A stretch of DNA of 64,000 nucleotides from Vibrio sp. MedPE-SWchi (GTDB taxonomy: Bacteria > Pseudomonadota > Gammaproteobacteria > Enterobacterales > Vibrionaceae), in NCBI GenBank assembly GCA_001874155.1, contig MPDB01000005.1, forward strand, positions 1 through 64,000, written 5' to 3'. Under the pieces are notes generated by a model. It saw nothing but the letters and a program-made list of their open reading frames with translations, had not been told where the DNA came from and searched no databases. Shown here piece after piece: positions 37,504-46,563 of the stretch; positions within the stretch are counted from its first letter, which is position 1; every line of letters begins with the position of its first letter. A program made the position numbers and the translations under genes.

Positions 37504-38682
37504 TTATGCCTCTTTCTCAGCAAAGTTCTCAGTTTTCTCGAAGGCTTGTTTAAGGTCTTCAATCAGATCTTGTGCATCTTCTAATCCCACAGAGAGACGG
37601 AGCATTTGCTGAGAGACACCTGCTTCTGCTAGCGCTTCTTCACCCATCGCGCGGTGCGTCATGGAGGCAGGGTGACAGATAAGGCTTTCAACGCCACCGA
37701 GCGATTCAGCTAAAGAGAACAGCTCAAGTTCACCCACAAAGTATTTAAGCTGCTCGAATGAACCGCCAAATTCAAAGCTCAACATAGAGCCAAAGCCAGA
37801 TTGCTGCTTCTTCGCAATCTCGTGGCCAGGGTGGCTTTCAAGGCTTGGGTGATAAATGGTTTTAACCAGTGATTGCTTTTGCAGTTCAACAAGGATGGTT
37901 TGTGAACTCTCTTCATGGACGCGCATACGAGCACCTAGCGTACGAATGCCACGCAGAGTCATGTAGCTATCAAAGGGTGTGCCCGTTGCACCAATGCAGT
38001 TGCCCCACCAAGCGAGCTCTTCTGCATGCGCTTCTGTTTTCGTTATCACAACACCGCCAATCACGTCCGAGTGGCCGTTGATGTATTTGGTGGTTGAGTG
38101 AATAACAAAGTCAGCGCCGAGTTCTAAAGGCTTTTGGAACACAGGTGTCAAAAAGGTATTGTCGACGGCCACTAATGCACCCACTTCTTTTGCCTTTTGG
38201 CAGGCGCGTTCAATATCGACAACGCGAACCAGTGGGTTTGAAGGGGTTTCGAGTAAAATGAGCTTGGGCTTTTTGGCAATGGCAGCGTCGAAGGCTTGGT
38301 TGTCGGATTGATCAACAAATTCAACCTTGAAGTCACCTTTACGACTGCGCGTATTAAACAAGCGGTAAGTTCCACCGTAGCAGTCATGTGGCGCGATGAT
38401 GAGATCATCAGGGCCAATGAAAGTTGAAACCCAAAGGTTCAATGCTGATGTACCGCAGTTGGTGACGACGGCGCCCTTACCAGATTCGAGTTCAAACAAC
38501 GCTGTTTCTAGTAAACCACGGTTAGGGTTGCCAGAGCGCGTGTAATCATACTTAGGCACTTCGCCAAAGGCAGGGAAACCGTAGTTAGTCGAGAGATAAA
38601 TGGGTGGCACGACAGCGTGATGCTGAGTGTCTGACTCGATACCAGTACGAACTGCAATGGTGGCTGGTTTACGGGTGCTCAT
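37504..38682 (-). CDS. metB: Cystathionine gamma-synthase (O-succinylhomoserine (thiol)-lyase)
   Basis: 392 residues, a PLP enzyme of the Cys/Met family joining O-succinylhomoserine and cysteine. It starts MSTRKPATIAVRTGIESDTQ with AGGAAGG upstream. Visible motifs are YDYTRSGNPNRGLLE, GKGAVVTNCGTSAL, AVDNTFLTPVFQKPLELGAD and the PLP lysine in HSTTKYINGHSDVIGG. The length and neighbourhood (metL downstream, metJ divergent) make it MetB and not MetC. Expression should be repressed by MetJ-SAM through the box array upstream. Confidence 0.96.
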   Translation of the reverse strand: MSTRKPATIAVRTGIESDTQHHAVVPPIYLSTNYGFPAFGEVPKYDYTRSGNPNRGLLETALFELESGKGAVVTNCGTSALNLWVSTFIGPDDLIIAPHDCYGGTYRLFNTRSRKGDFKVEFVDQSDNQAFDAAIAKKPKLILLETPSNPLVRVVDIERACQKAKEVGALVAVDNTFLTPVFQKPLELGADFVIHSTTKYINGHSDVIGGVVITKTEAHAEELAWWGNCIGATGTPFDSYMTLRGIRTLGARMRVHEESSQTILVELQKQSLVKTIYHPSLESHPGHEIAKKQQSGFGSMLSFEFGGSFEQLKYFVGELELFSLAESLGGVESLICHPASMTHRAMGEEALAEAGVSQQMLRLSVGLEDAQDLIEDLKQAFEKTENFAEKEA

Positions 38683-38872
38683 AGGTCCTTCCTTTGTATA
38701 TGACTGCGCTGTTTTATCGTTATATCCAACGATAGTGACGACTTTCGAATAAGGGTCTGTATTGGGATAGCGTTCTCACTGAATGCCTGACATATCAAGT
38801 TAGCTGTATTTTCTTACGTTAGCTATATGTTATTCCCAATTTTATTTTTGACACTTTACTTCTCAAAAATGA

Positions 38873-38920
38873 AGACGTCAACACTTCTAGACGTCTATAT
38901 GTCTTTGCTTATAGACTTAA
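38873..38920. promoter_or_regulatory. MetJ operator array between metB and metJ: six 8-bp boxes
   Basis: Six contiguous 8-bp units in one register: agacgtca, acacttct, agacgtct (exact consensus, 38889-38896), atatgtct, ttgcttat and agacttaa. They fit the MetJ recognition unit to varying degrees, two very well. The array can repress metBL (minus) and metJ (plus) together. Confidence 0.88.
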
Positions 38921-38977
38921 ATCCGGCTAAAATTGCGCCTAGACATAAATTACACACAATAAAAACGAAGGTGCGCA

Positions 38978-39298
38978 ATGGCAGATTGGAATGGTGAATA
39001 CATTAGTCCATACGCGGAACACGGAAAGAAAAGCGAGCAAGTTAAGAAAATTACAGTATCGATTCCGCTTAAGGTATTGAAAGTATTGACCGATGAGCGT
39101 ACTCGCCGTCAGATTAATAATTTACGTCATGCAACAAATAGCGAATTGCTATGTGAAGCGTTCTTGCATGCGTATACCGGGCAGCCTGTTCCAACGGATG
39201 AAGATTTACGTAAAGATCGCCCAGATGATATTCCAGCAGAAGTGAAAGCCCTGATGACTGAGATGGGTATTGAATTCGAAGCCTACGATTCAGAATAA
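38978..39298 (+). CDS. metJ: Methionine regulon repressor MetJ
   Basis: 106 residues, a ribbon-helix-helix repressor that uses S-adenosylmethionine as corepressor. [20 protein letters not shown] is followed by the DNA-binding strand [43 protein letters not shown], which is nearly invariant in the family. It is divergent from metB across the met box array, so autoregulation is expected. Confidence 0.98.
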   Translation: MADWNGEYISPYAEHGKKSEQVKKITVSIPLKVLKVLTDERTRRQINNLRHATNSELLCEAFLHAYTGQPVPTDEDLRKDRPDDIPAEVKALMTEMGIEFEAYDSE

Positions 39299-39393
39299 TA
39301 AACGGCTCTAAATTCTTTCCGTATTTAAGTGGTGTTTTTACATCAAATTGCTCGTTGAGCAGTAAGCTTGCTAAATCATGATGATTTAAAAGA

Positions 39394-39428
39394 AAAACCG
39401 CAGCCTTTTGCAAGGCTGCGGTTTTTTT
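39394..39428. terminator. Bidirectional terminator between metJ and malic enzyme
   Basis: 10-bp GC-rich stem accgcagcct/aggctgcggt (39397-39406 with 39413-39422) flanked by A- and T-runs, between convergent genes. Confidence 0.9.
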
Positions 39429-39476
39429 ATATTTCAGCTTGGCCCAGTCTCATTAGGACTAGGCAATGGAAGTCGA

Positions 39477-40766
39477 TTACGATTCCATGTAGTTCGCTGG
39501 CATTTCAATGCGTGACACACCAGATTCGACAGCGGCCGTCGCAACAGCTTTTGCTACGCGTGGAAGAAGGCGAGGGTCCATTGGCTTTGGAATGATGTAA
39601 CCAGAGCCGAACTCTAGGCTATCTACACCCGCCGCTTTTAATACTTCAACTGGCACTGGTTCTTTTGCTAGCTCACGAATCGCATCAACCGCGGCCAATT
39701 TCATTGCATCATTAATTTCGCTCGCACGAACATCGAGCGCGCCACGGAAGATGAATGGGAAGCAGAGTACGTTGTTCACTTGGTTCGGGTAGTCTGAGCG
39801 ACCTGTGCCCATGATTAAGTCATTGCGTACTTCATGTGCCAGTTCAGGTTTGATCTCAGGATCTGGGTTTGAACATGCGAACACGATAGGCTTGTCTGCC
39901 ATCAGTTTTAGCGCTTCAGGTGGCAGCAGGTTCGGGCCAGATACGCCTAAGAATAGGTCTGCGCCTTCGATCACATCTTCAAGGGTACGCTTATCAGTGT
40001 TGTTCGCGAAAAGCTGTTTGTATTCGTTTAGATCGTCACGACGAGTGTGGATCACGCCTTTACGGTCAAGCATGTAGATCTTCTCACGCATGGCGCCACA
40101 TTTGATCAGTAGCTCCATACACGCTACTGCAGCTGCGCCAGCGCCCAGACAAACAATCGTGGCTTCTTCTAGCTTCTTACCTTGAAGTTCAATCGCATTC
40201 AGCATACCGGCAGCCGTAACAATCGCGGTACCGTGTTGGTCATCGTGGAAAACAGGCACATCACAACGCTCGATAAGACGGCGCTCAATCTCAAAACAAT
40301 CAGGTGCTTTGATGTCTTCTAGGTTGATGCCACCAAAGGTATCGGCAATGTTGGCTACCGTATCAACGAATTCATCGATGGTGCGGTGTTTTACTTCAAT
40401 GTCGATAGAGTCAAGACCAGCAAAGCGTTTGAAAAGCAGTGCTTTACCTTCCATGACTGGCTTTGACGCGATTGGGCCTAAGTTACCCAAACCTAAAATA
40501 GCCGTACCGTTAGAAATAACTGCGACCATGTTTCCTTTTGCTGTGTACTTGTAGACGTTATCTACATTCTGTGCGATTTCACGAACAGGTTCAGCAACAC
40601 CCGGGCTGTAAGCAAGGGCTAAATCTTCAGCAGAATCAGCCGGTGTTGTTAATGCGACAGCAATTTTACCCGGGTTAGGGAAGGCATGGTAATCAAGAGC
40701 TTGTTGACGGAAGGCTTCTTGTGCAGATAACTCAGCTGAGTTTTCTTGACGGTTGTCATCGGACAT
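39477..40766 (-). CDS. Malic enzyme (oxaloacetate-decarboxylating), single-domain form
   Basis: 429 residues. The malic enzyme catalytic part has AYSPGVAEPVREIA, then KPVMEGKALLFKRFAGLDSIDIEV (catalytic lysine region), EDIKAPDCFEIERRLI and FHDDQHGTAIVTAAG. The NAD(P) Rossmann loop is CLGAGAAAVACME. It decarboxylates malate to pyruvate, giving NAD(P)H. It ends where E. coli MaeB would begin its phosphotransacetylase-like domain (MaeB is about 760 residues), so this is the short form. Cofactor choice cannot be fixed from sequence. Confidence 0.9.
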   Translation of the reverse strand: MSDDNRQENSAELSAQEAFRQQALDYHAFPNPGKIAVALTTPADSAEDLALAYSPGVAEPVREIAQNVDNVYKYTAKGNMVAVISNGTAILGLGNLGPIASKPVMEGKALLFKRFAGLDSIDIEVKHRTIDEFVDTVANIADTFGGINLEDIKAPDCFEIERRLIERCDVPVFHDDQHGTAIVTAAGMLNAIELQGKKLEEATIVCLGAGAAAVACMELLIKCGAMREKIYMLDRKGVIHTRRDDLNEYKQLFANNTDKRTLEDVIEGADLFLGVSGPNLLPPEALKLMADKPIVFACSNPDPEIKPELAHEVRNDLIMGTGRSDYPNQVNNVLCFPFIFRGALDVRASEINDAMKLAAVDAIRELAKEPVPVEVLKAAGVDSLEFGSGYIIPKPMDPRLLPRVAKAVATAAVESGVSRIEMPANYMES

Positions 40767-41055
40767 AGGTGCGTATACTCATCGAAAATGTGACTAAAGG
40801 GGGAGGACCATTCTAAAGGATGTAAGTCAACCTGCCTAGGTAAGAATGCGACTCATATCATCGCAAGGAGGGAATAGACTGCTGATAAGACCAGATCGGA
40901 AATAAAGACGCTAAGTCCATGAGGTTATTTACGATAAAATACCTTAACGTAAAGATAAAATAGTATTATCGGCTAGATCGAGGCGCTGAATATAAGAAGA
41001 AATTAGGGGTAAAAGAACGAAAAATAGCGTGACAGACAAAGCGGGCAACAGAAAC
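40767..41055. other. Intergenic region between malic enzyme and rpmE
   Basis: 289 bp with no convincing gene on either strand. The 69-codon minus-strand frame across 40944-41153 overlaps rpmE and its terminator and looks accidental. The promoter of the malic enzyme gene must lie here; no operator was recognised. Confidence 0.45.
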
Positions 41056-41083
41056 AAAAAAGGACGCCGAGGCGTCCTTTTTC
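41056..41083 (-). terminator. Rho-independent terminator of rpmE
   Basis: Stem aggacgc/gcgtcct (41061-41067 with 41072-41078), a 4-base loop, and A/T runs on both sides. It lies 24 bp past the rpmE stop on the minus strand. Confidence 0.88.
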
Positions 41084-41106
41084 TTAATTCGGTATAGCAA
41101 AAGCTA

Positions 41107-41322
41107 TTACTTGCTTGAAAGAGCACCGAAACGTTTGTTGAACTTATCAACACGGCCGCCTGTGTCTACAACACGTTGCTTACCAGTGTAGAATGGGTGA
41201 CATTTGTCACATACGTCTAGGTGGATTGCTTCTTTAGCAAGAGTTGAGTTGAACTCAAAAGTGTTGCCGCAAGAGCAAGTAGCAGTAACTGCTTTGTATT
41301 CTGGGTGGATTCCAGCTTTCAT
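41107..41322 (-). CDS. rpmE: 50S ribosomal protein bL31
   Basis: 71 residues ([20 protein letters not shown]). The zinc ligands CSCG and VCDKCHP are all present, so this is the C+ zinc form and not the YkgM paralogue. bL31 bridges the ribosomal subunits. It is divergent from priA, as in other gammaproteobacteria. A TTGAGG ribosome site precedes the ATG. Confidence 0.96.
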   Translation of the reverse strand: MKAGIHPEYKAVTATCSCGNTFEFNSTLAKEAIHLDVCDKCHPFYTGKQRVVDTGGRVDKFNKRFGALSSK

Positions 41323-41343
41323 GGGATAACCTCAATTTGGGCC

Positions 41344-41372
41344 GTGTCGCCATCCGAGTCTATGCCGGACAC
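41344..41372 (-). promoter_or_regulatory. Hairpin in the rpmE leader, possible bL31 autoregulation site
   Basis: On the minus strand, 22-50 bases upstream of the rpmE ATG, GTGTC pairs with GACAC and flanks a second partly paired arm (CGGCAT with ATGGCG, one mismatch). It lies just before the ribosome site. Autogenous control of rpmE through its leader is known in E. coli; whether this hairpin does that here is inference. Confidence 0.35.
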
Positions 41373-41611
41373 CACACGTAGTTAAAAAACAAATAGTAGC
41401 AATAGCGTTTCAATCTTCTACATCTGGTATAAAACCAACGCATCGTTCATAAAGCCCTATCACTAAGGCGCAGTATAGTAATGAATACCAGCTCTAGGAT
41501 CAACAGATTTGCTAATTATTTCGCCACTTTTTTAAACGCTTTTTACTTCCCTCTATAGTAAGCAATCATTTAGACTGTCTTCCTCGCTGTTGTTAAAAGA
41601 ATTCTATTACT

Positions 41612-43813
41612 ATGCGCCCATCGATTGCCCGAGTCGCTTTGCCTGTCCCACTAGACAAGCAATTCGATTACCTTATCCCTAATCATCTATTCCCTGTGAT
41701 TGGTGGGCGAGTCAGTGTCCCTTTTGGACCAAGAAGCCAAATTGGCATCGTCACAGCGATGGTGAGTGAATCTGAATTCGAAATCTCTAAGCTGAAACCC
41801 ATCTATAAAGTCCTAGACGCTCAGCCTGTTTGGCCTGAAAATCTATATAGCTTACTTCACTGGTGCAGCCAGTTTTACCAGTACCCGCTTGGCGACACGC
41901 TGGCGAATGCGATGCCAGTGGCGCTAAAAAAGGGCAAGCCTGCCGATTTTACGGCTTTACTTGAATGGCAACTTACCGCGTCAGGGCGTGACCAGCTGAT
42001 GCAGGGGTTCGGCCGTGCAGTCCAACAGGCGAAAGTCATGCATCTGCTCGAGCATGGTCCGTTATCGCATCAGACATTTATCGATCAAGACGTCACCAGT
42101 AGTGTCTTAAAAACACTGCAAGACAAAGGCTGGATAGAGAGCAGAGAGATAAAACCTAAACGCACTCAATGGCCAAGAGACATTGAGGCGGATGTTGAAA
42201 AGCCGAAGCTCAATCAAGAACAGGCGATTGCGATTGCAACCGTGAATAACAATCCAGGCTTTGGCTGTTATTTACTAGAAGGGGTGACGGGCTCAGGCAA
42301 AACCGAGGTTTACCTCAATATGATTAAGCCAGTGTTAGAGCAACATCGACAAGCTTTGGTACTGGTGCCAGAGATCGGCTTAACGCCACAAACGATTAAT
42401 CGTTTCAAAAAGCGCTTTAATGTCCCCGTTGCCGTGATGCACTCTGGGCTCAACGATACAGAGCGACTTAACGCTTGGCTGTCTGCGCGAGATGGTATTG
42501 CCGGCATTATCATCGGTACTCGCTCGGCCCTCCTGACGCCCTTTGCTGATCTTGGCATCATCATTGTTGATGAAGAGCATGACGGCTCTTACAAGCAGCA
42601 AGACTCTTTACGCTACCACGCCCGAGATGTGGCGGTGATGCGCGCTAACAAAGAACAAGTTCCCATCATTCTTGGCTCTGCGACGCCTGCATTTGAAACG
42701 CTGCATAATGCGCAAACCGGTAAGTATCACCACTTAACGCTCACCCAACGTGCGGGTGTCGCAAAGCCTGCGACCCATCGAGTCTTAGACATCAAGGGCC
42801 TTTACTTGGAGGGCGGCTTATCAGCGCCCCTGATTGCTGAGATGAGGCGCCATCTGAATGCGGGCAATCAGGTGATGCTATTTCTAAACCGTCGCGGATT
42901 TTCTCCCGCCTTGATGTGCCATGAATGCGGCTGGATAGCGGAGTGTAACCGCTGCGATGCGTACTATACCTTTCATCAACACAGTCGAGAGGTGCGTTGC
43001 CATCACTGTGGTTCTCAAGAAGCGGTTATTCATCAGTGCCATGGTTGTGGGTCAACGAACCTCGTGACCGTTGGCGTCGGAACGGAGCAGTTAGAAAGTC
43101 AGTTGCTCGAACTTTTTCCTGAATACAAAACGATACGAATAGACCGAGACAGCACAAGACGAAAGGGCAGTTTAGAGAGTGCGCTGCTGTCGATACGGCG
43201 CGGTGAATACCAAATCTTGATCGGTACACAGATGTTGGCGAAAGGGCACCACTTTCCTGATGTTACCTTGGTTGGTTTGCTGGATGTCGATGGCTCGCTT
43301 TATAGCAGCGACTTTCGCGCCTCAGAACGTTTGGCACAGCTCTTTATTCAGGTTGCAGGCCGAGCGGGGCGCGCAAGCAAACCTGGAGAGGTGATTTTAC
43401 AAAGCCACCATCCAGAGCATGAGTTACTGCAGGCGCTGCTTCACCAAAGTTATGGTCACTTTGCTAAAACGGCATTACAAGAGCGGAAAATGGCTCAGCT
43501 GCCACCTTATAGTTTCTTAACGCTGTTTAGAGCGGAAGCCAATGACAATCAGTTGGTGGAGGAATTCCTTCGCCAGGTTAGGCACACCCTAGAAGCGCAT
43601 CCATTATTTGATGAATTTTGTATGGTGTTAGGCCCTACGCCAGCACCATTGGCAAAACGAGCGGGGAAGCATCGTTGGCAGTTATTGTTGCAAACAGAAG
43701 CGCGCTCATTAATGCAGAAATTACTGATGAGCGCGAAACCTGCGATTCATATGTTGCCATCGGCGAAGAAGGTTCGCTGGTCTATTGATATTGAACCACA
43801 GGATCTGAGTTAG
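41612..43813 (+). CDS. priA: Primosomal helicase PriA
   Basis: 733 residues, full length. The N-terminal 3'-DNA-binding domain (MRPSIARVALPVPLDKQFDYL) is followed by the helicase core: Walker A GVTGSGKTEVYL, DEEH box VDEEHDGSYK, GSATPAFETL. Zinc-binding cysteines (CHECGWIAECNRC, then CHHCG and CHGCG) lie in the middle, then IGTQMLAKGHHFPDV and QVAGRAGRASKPGEV. PriA restarts stalled replication forks by loading DnaB. It is divergent from rpmE with about 290 bp between them. Confidence 0.97.
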   Translation: MRPSIARVALPVPLDKQFDYLIPNHLFPVIGGRVSVPFGPRSQIGIVTAMVSESEFEISKLKPIYKVLDAQPVWPENLYSLLHWCSQFYQYPLGDTLANAMPVALKKGKPADFTALLEWQLTASGRDQLMQGFGRAVQQAKVMHLLEHGPLSHQTFIDQDVTSSVLKTLQDKGWIESREIKPKRTQWPRDIEADVEKPKLNQEQAIAIATVNNNPGFGCYLLEGVTGSGKTEVYLNMIKPVLEQHRQALVLVPEIGLTPQTINRFKKRFNVPVAVMHSGLNDTERLNAWLSARDGIAGIIIGTRSALLTPFADLGIIIVDEEHDGSYKQQDSLRYHARDVAVMRANKEQVPIILGSATPAFETLHNAQTGKYHHLTLTQRAGVAKPATHRVLDIKGLYLEGGLSAPLIAEMRRHLNAGNQVMLFLNRRGFSPALMCHECGWIAECNRCDAYYTFHQHSREVRCHHCGSQEAVIHQCHGCGSTNLVTVGVGTEQLESQLLELFPEYKTIRIDRDSTRRKGSLESALLSIRRGEYQILIGTQMLAKGHHFPDVTLVGLLDVDGSLYSSDFRASERLAQLFIQVAGRAGRASKPGEVILQSHHPEHELLQALLHQSYGHFAKTALQERKMAQLPPYSFLTLFRAEANDNQLVEEFLRQVRHTLEAHPLFDEFCMVLGPTPAPLAKRAGKHRWQLLLQTEARSLMQKLLMSAKPAIHMLPSAKKVRWSIDIEPQDLS

Positions 43814-43908
43814 CACGCGATTATCGAGAGCTTGCGGGAAGAAAGCAGGGGTTTAAATCAGGGCAACCGTGATTCGTCCCAACGACATGAAATGACAAAC
43901 AGATTATT

Positions 43909-43924
43909 TGTGAGTGACATCACG
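43909..43924 (+). promoter_or_regulatory. Probable CRP binding site upstream of cytR
   Basis: TGTGA-gtgaca-TCACG matches the CRP half-sites TGTGA-N6-TCACA at 9 of 10 defined positions. It lies about 160 bp upstream of the cytR ATG. E. coli cytR is known to be CRP-activated and self-repressed, which makes the site plausible. Confidence 0.6.
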
Positions 43925-44084
43925 CTACTTGTGCAAAATGTGTTAATCTCACCGTAACTTTATGTTTAGAAATGAATAAACTATCAGAACATAGAAAAAT
44001 AAGAGTGGACGCCAGTTCGCCATAGTAACTTAATTTATATGCAATGCAGCATGGCTTTAAACAAAGGAAAAGAGGATTAAAAAT

Positions 44085-45092
44085 ATGGCGACAATGAAGG
44101 ATGTTGCCCAGCTTGCAGGCGTCTCGACGGCAACCGTGTCTAGAGCTCTGATGAATCCTGAAAAGGTGTCTACATCAACACGAAAACGTGTTGAAGATGC
44201 TGTTTTAGAAGCTGGCTATTCACCAAACTCGTTAGCGCGTAATTTACGCCGAAATGAATCGAAAACCATTGTCACAATCGTTCCAGATATTTGCGATCCT
44301 TATTTCTCTGAGATAATTCGTGGTATTGAAGACGCTGCGATGGAGCACGGCTACCTCGTATTACTTGGCGACAGTTCACAACAAAAAAGACGCGAATCCT
44401 CTTTTGTTAATCTCGTTTTCACTAAGCAAGCCGATGGCATGTTATTGCTTGGTAGCGATCTTCCTTTTGATGTGAGCAAAGCCGAGCAAAAAAATTTACC
44501 CCCTATGGTTATGGCCTGTGAGTTTGCACCCGAGTTAGAGTTACCTACGGTGCACATTGATAACCTGACCTCAGCGTTTGAAGCCGTAAACTATCTGACT
44601 CAAATGGGCCACAAGCGAGTGGCTCAAATCTCAGGCCCGCAAACCGCGACACTGTGTCAGTTCCGTCACCAAGGCTACCAACAAGCATTAAGACGCGGTG
44701 GCATTATGATGAACCCAACCCACACTGTGTATGGCGACTTTACCTTTGAATCAGGGGCAAAAGCGGTGCGAACTCTGCTAGCACTCCCCGAGCCTCCGAC
44801 GGCGATTTTCTGTCACAACGATGTCATGGCGATTGGTGCGATTCAAGAAGCCAAGAAATTGGGTTTACGTGTACCGCAAGACCTTTCTGTTGTTGGCTTT
44901 GATGATATTCAGTTTGCTCAGTACTGCGATCCTCCACTGACAACGATGTCTCAACCTCGCTACGAGATTGGGCGCCAAGCCATGTTAATGATGCTTGAAC
45001 TATTGAAAGGTCGCGATGTGCGTGCCGGCTCTCGTCTGCTGGAAACGCATTTAGTGGCTAGAGAATCAGCGGCGCCGCCGCGAGTCATGTAG
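44085..45092 (+). CDS. cytR: LacI-family nucleoside regulator CytR
   Basis: 335 residues. The N-terminal LacI helix-turn-helix is MKDVAQLAGVSTATVSRALMN, with the hinge helix near residues 50-60 (SPNSLARNLRRNESKT). The effector domain is a periplasmic-binding-protein fold (VVGFDDIQFAQYCDPPLTT near the end). CytR represses nucleoside uptake and catabolism genes with CRP and responds to cytidine; in Vibrio it also affects competence and biofilm. The position between priA and ftsN is the conserved one, which supports CytR over other LacI members. Confidence 0.9.
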   Translation: MATMKDVAQLAGVSTATVSRALMNPEKVSTSTRKRVEDAVLEAGYSPNSLARNLRRNESKTIVTIVPDICDPYFSEIIRGIEDAAMEHGYLVLLGDSSQQKRRESSFVNLVFTKQADGMLLLGSDLPFDVSKAEQKNLPPMVMACEFAPELELPTVHIDNLTSAFEAVNYLTQMGHKRVAQISGPQTATLCQFRHQGYQQALRRGGIMMNPTHTVYGDFTFESGAKAVRTLLALPEPPTAIFCHNDVMAIGAIQEAKKLGLRVPQDLSVVGFDDIQFAQYCDPPLTTMSQPRYEIGRQAMLMMLELLKGRDVRAGSRLLETHLVARESAAPPRVM

Positions 45093-45214
45093 ACAAATCC
45101 TCACATTGACCTGATTAGCAGCGCATTTTGGTGCGCTGCTTCCATTTCTGTACTGTTATCCCTCATAAAACTGAATTACCATGTGTGCTTAGTTTTCAAC
45201 GTTGATACTCCATC

Positions 45215-45769
45215 GTGGCAAATAAAGATTATGTAAAGCGTGGTCGAGGAAATAAAAAACCGACAAACGCTCGAGCGTCTAAGCAACGCTCATCAGGAAG
45301 GAAACCTTGGCGAAGTGGCCTGATTGCACTGATTTTGGTCGGGGCATTTGGTTATGGACTCTATACATTGAGTAACGATCCAGAGCCGCCAGCACCGGTA
45401 GCCAAACCTGCGGTGAAACCGAAAAAAGAGAAGCCTGCAACTCAGCTTCCTAAACCTCCGGAAGAGAAGTGGGATTATGTCGACTCATTGCCCAATCGTA
45501 AAGTTGAGGTTGAAGCCAAAGAACAAGTTGTTTCCGATATTCCATACATTATGCAGTGCGGGGCATTTAAGTTGCCTCAGCAGGCGGAAGAGCGTAAGGC
45601 CAATATCGCCTTCCAGGGTATTCAAAGCTCAGTGAGAAAAAAAGAAGGCAGCAGTTGGTATCGAGTTGTTCTTGGCCCGTATAGATTAAAAAGAGATGCG
45701 GAGCGTGATAGGCATAAGCTGCAACGCGCCAAGATTGAACCCTGTGCAATTTGGAAAGATAGCCAGTAA
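45215..45769 (+). CDS. ftsN: Cell division protein FtsN
   Basis: 184 residues, starting at a GTG (MANKDYVKRGRGNKKP). A basic cytoplasmic tail, one membrane helix near residues 35-53 (GLIALILVGAFGYGLYTLS), a proline/lysine-rich periplasmic linker, and a C-terminal SPOR domain from about residue 108 (YIMQCGAFKLPQQAEE ... WYRVVLGPYRLKRDAERDR). It binds denuded septal glycan and triggers constriction. It is shorter than E. coli FtsN (319), mainly in the linker. The conserved place before hslV supports the call. Confidence 0.9.
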   Translation: MANKDYVKRGRGNKKPTNARASKQRSSGRKPWRSGLIALILVGAFGYGLYTLSNDPEPPAPVAKPAVKPKKEKPATQLPKPPEEKWDYVDSLPNRKVEVEAKEQVVSDIPYIMQCGAFKLPQQAEERKANIAFQGIQSSVRKKEGSSWYRVVLGPYRLKRDAERDRHKLQRAKIEPCAIWKDSQ

Positions 45770-45792
45770 GTAAAATATAGATAAAGACAGTG

Positions 45793-45833
45793 AGGCAAGC
45801 CTATTTCAATCGAGATAGCTTGCCTTTTCTTTT
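45793..45833 (+). terminator. Probable terminator after ftsN
   Basis: aggcaagc pairs with gcttgcct (45793-45800 with 45818-45825), and the arm can be extended inward by ctat/atag with one bulge. A T-rich run (tttctttt) follows. It separates ftsN from the hslV heat-shock promoter. Confidence 0.7.
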
Positions 45834-45878
45834 GCCTGTCATATCGCTTTTCCCTTTGTCAGTTAAACAAAAAGCGAT

Positions 45879-45907
45879 CTTGAAAAGCGCGTTCAAAGAC
45901 CACATAT
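45879..45907 (+). promoter_or_regulatory. Sigma-32 heat-shock promoter of hslVU
   Basis: CTTGAAAA at 45879-45886 and CCACATAT at 45900-45907, with 15 bases between CTTGAA and the -10, closely match the sigma-32 consensus. It lies 36 bp before the GTG of hslV. Confidence 0.75.
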
Positions 45908-45942
45908 CCCTAGTACAAACGAAAACAAAAGAGGCTCTACTC

Positions 45943-46485
45943 GTGACTACCATCGTATCAGTACGTAGAAATAATAAAGTTGTCATCGCGGGCGATGGAC
46001 AAGTATCGCTTGGTAATACCGTAATGAAGGGTAATGCCAAGAAAGTACGCCGTTTATATAACAATAAAGTTCTTGCTGGATTTGCAGGTAGTACAGCAGA
46101 TGCATTCACCTTATTCGAGCGCTTTGAAAGCAAGCTACAGATGCATCAAGGCCACCTAACGAAAGCCGCGGTTGAGCTTGCCAAAGATTGGCGTAGCGAT
46201 CGCGCACTGCGTAAGCTAGAAGCCCTGTTGGCGGTCGCCGATGAAACCGCTTCACTCATCATTACGGGTAATGGCGATGTTGTTCAGCCAGAAAATGATC
46301 TGATTGCGATTGGATCGGGTGGGAACTTTGCTCAAGCCGCGGCAACCGCCTTGCTTGAAAATACAGAATTAGACGCACTAGAAGTCGCGCAAAAATCACT
46401 GAAGATTGCGGGTGATATTTGTGTGTTCACTAACCAACACCACACTATCGAAGAACTAGAAATTCCAGCTGAAAAAGCTGAATAG
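45943..46485 (+). CDS. hslV: ATP-dependent protease subunit HslV (ClpQ)
   Basis: 180 residues from the GTG at 45943; the frame stays open upstream to 45790 but those codons are not HslV-like and include the promoter. After Met removal the N-terminal Thr ([19 protein letters not shown]) is the nucleophile of the proteasome-like peptidase. [30 protein letters not shown] is typical. HslV forms the double hexameric core for HslU. GAGG lies eight bases before the start. It is followed by hslU in one heat-shock operon. Confidence 0.96.
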   Translation: MTTIVSVRRNNKVVIAGDGQVSLGNTVMKGNAKKVRRLYNNKVLAGFAGSTADAFTLFERFESKLQMHQGHLTKAAVELAKDWRSDRALRKLEALLAVADETASLIITGNGDVVQPENDLIAIGSGGNFAQAAATALLENTELDALEVAQKSLKIAGDICVFTNQHHTIEELEIPAEKAE

Positions 46486-46563
46486 CCACTGTTATTCATT
46501 GCGTTCAAAGCAACGAGATAAAGAAACAAAGATAGTGAGTGATATCGTTTTAAGGAAAACAAT

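Noticed and set aside
40944..41153. 69-codon minus-strand ORF overlapping rpmE
   Set aside because: It runs through the rpmE terminator and C-terminus in another frame and has no protein-like features.
45790..45942. N-terminal extension of hslV
   Set aside because: The frame is open, but the codons cover the ftsN hairpin and the sigma-32 promoter, and HslV must begin with Met-Thr for its catalytic threonine; the GTG at 45943 has GAGG upstream.
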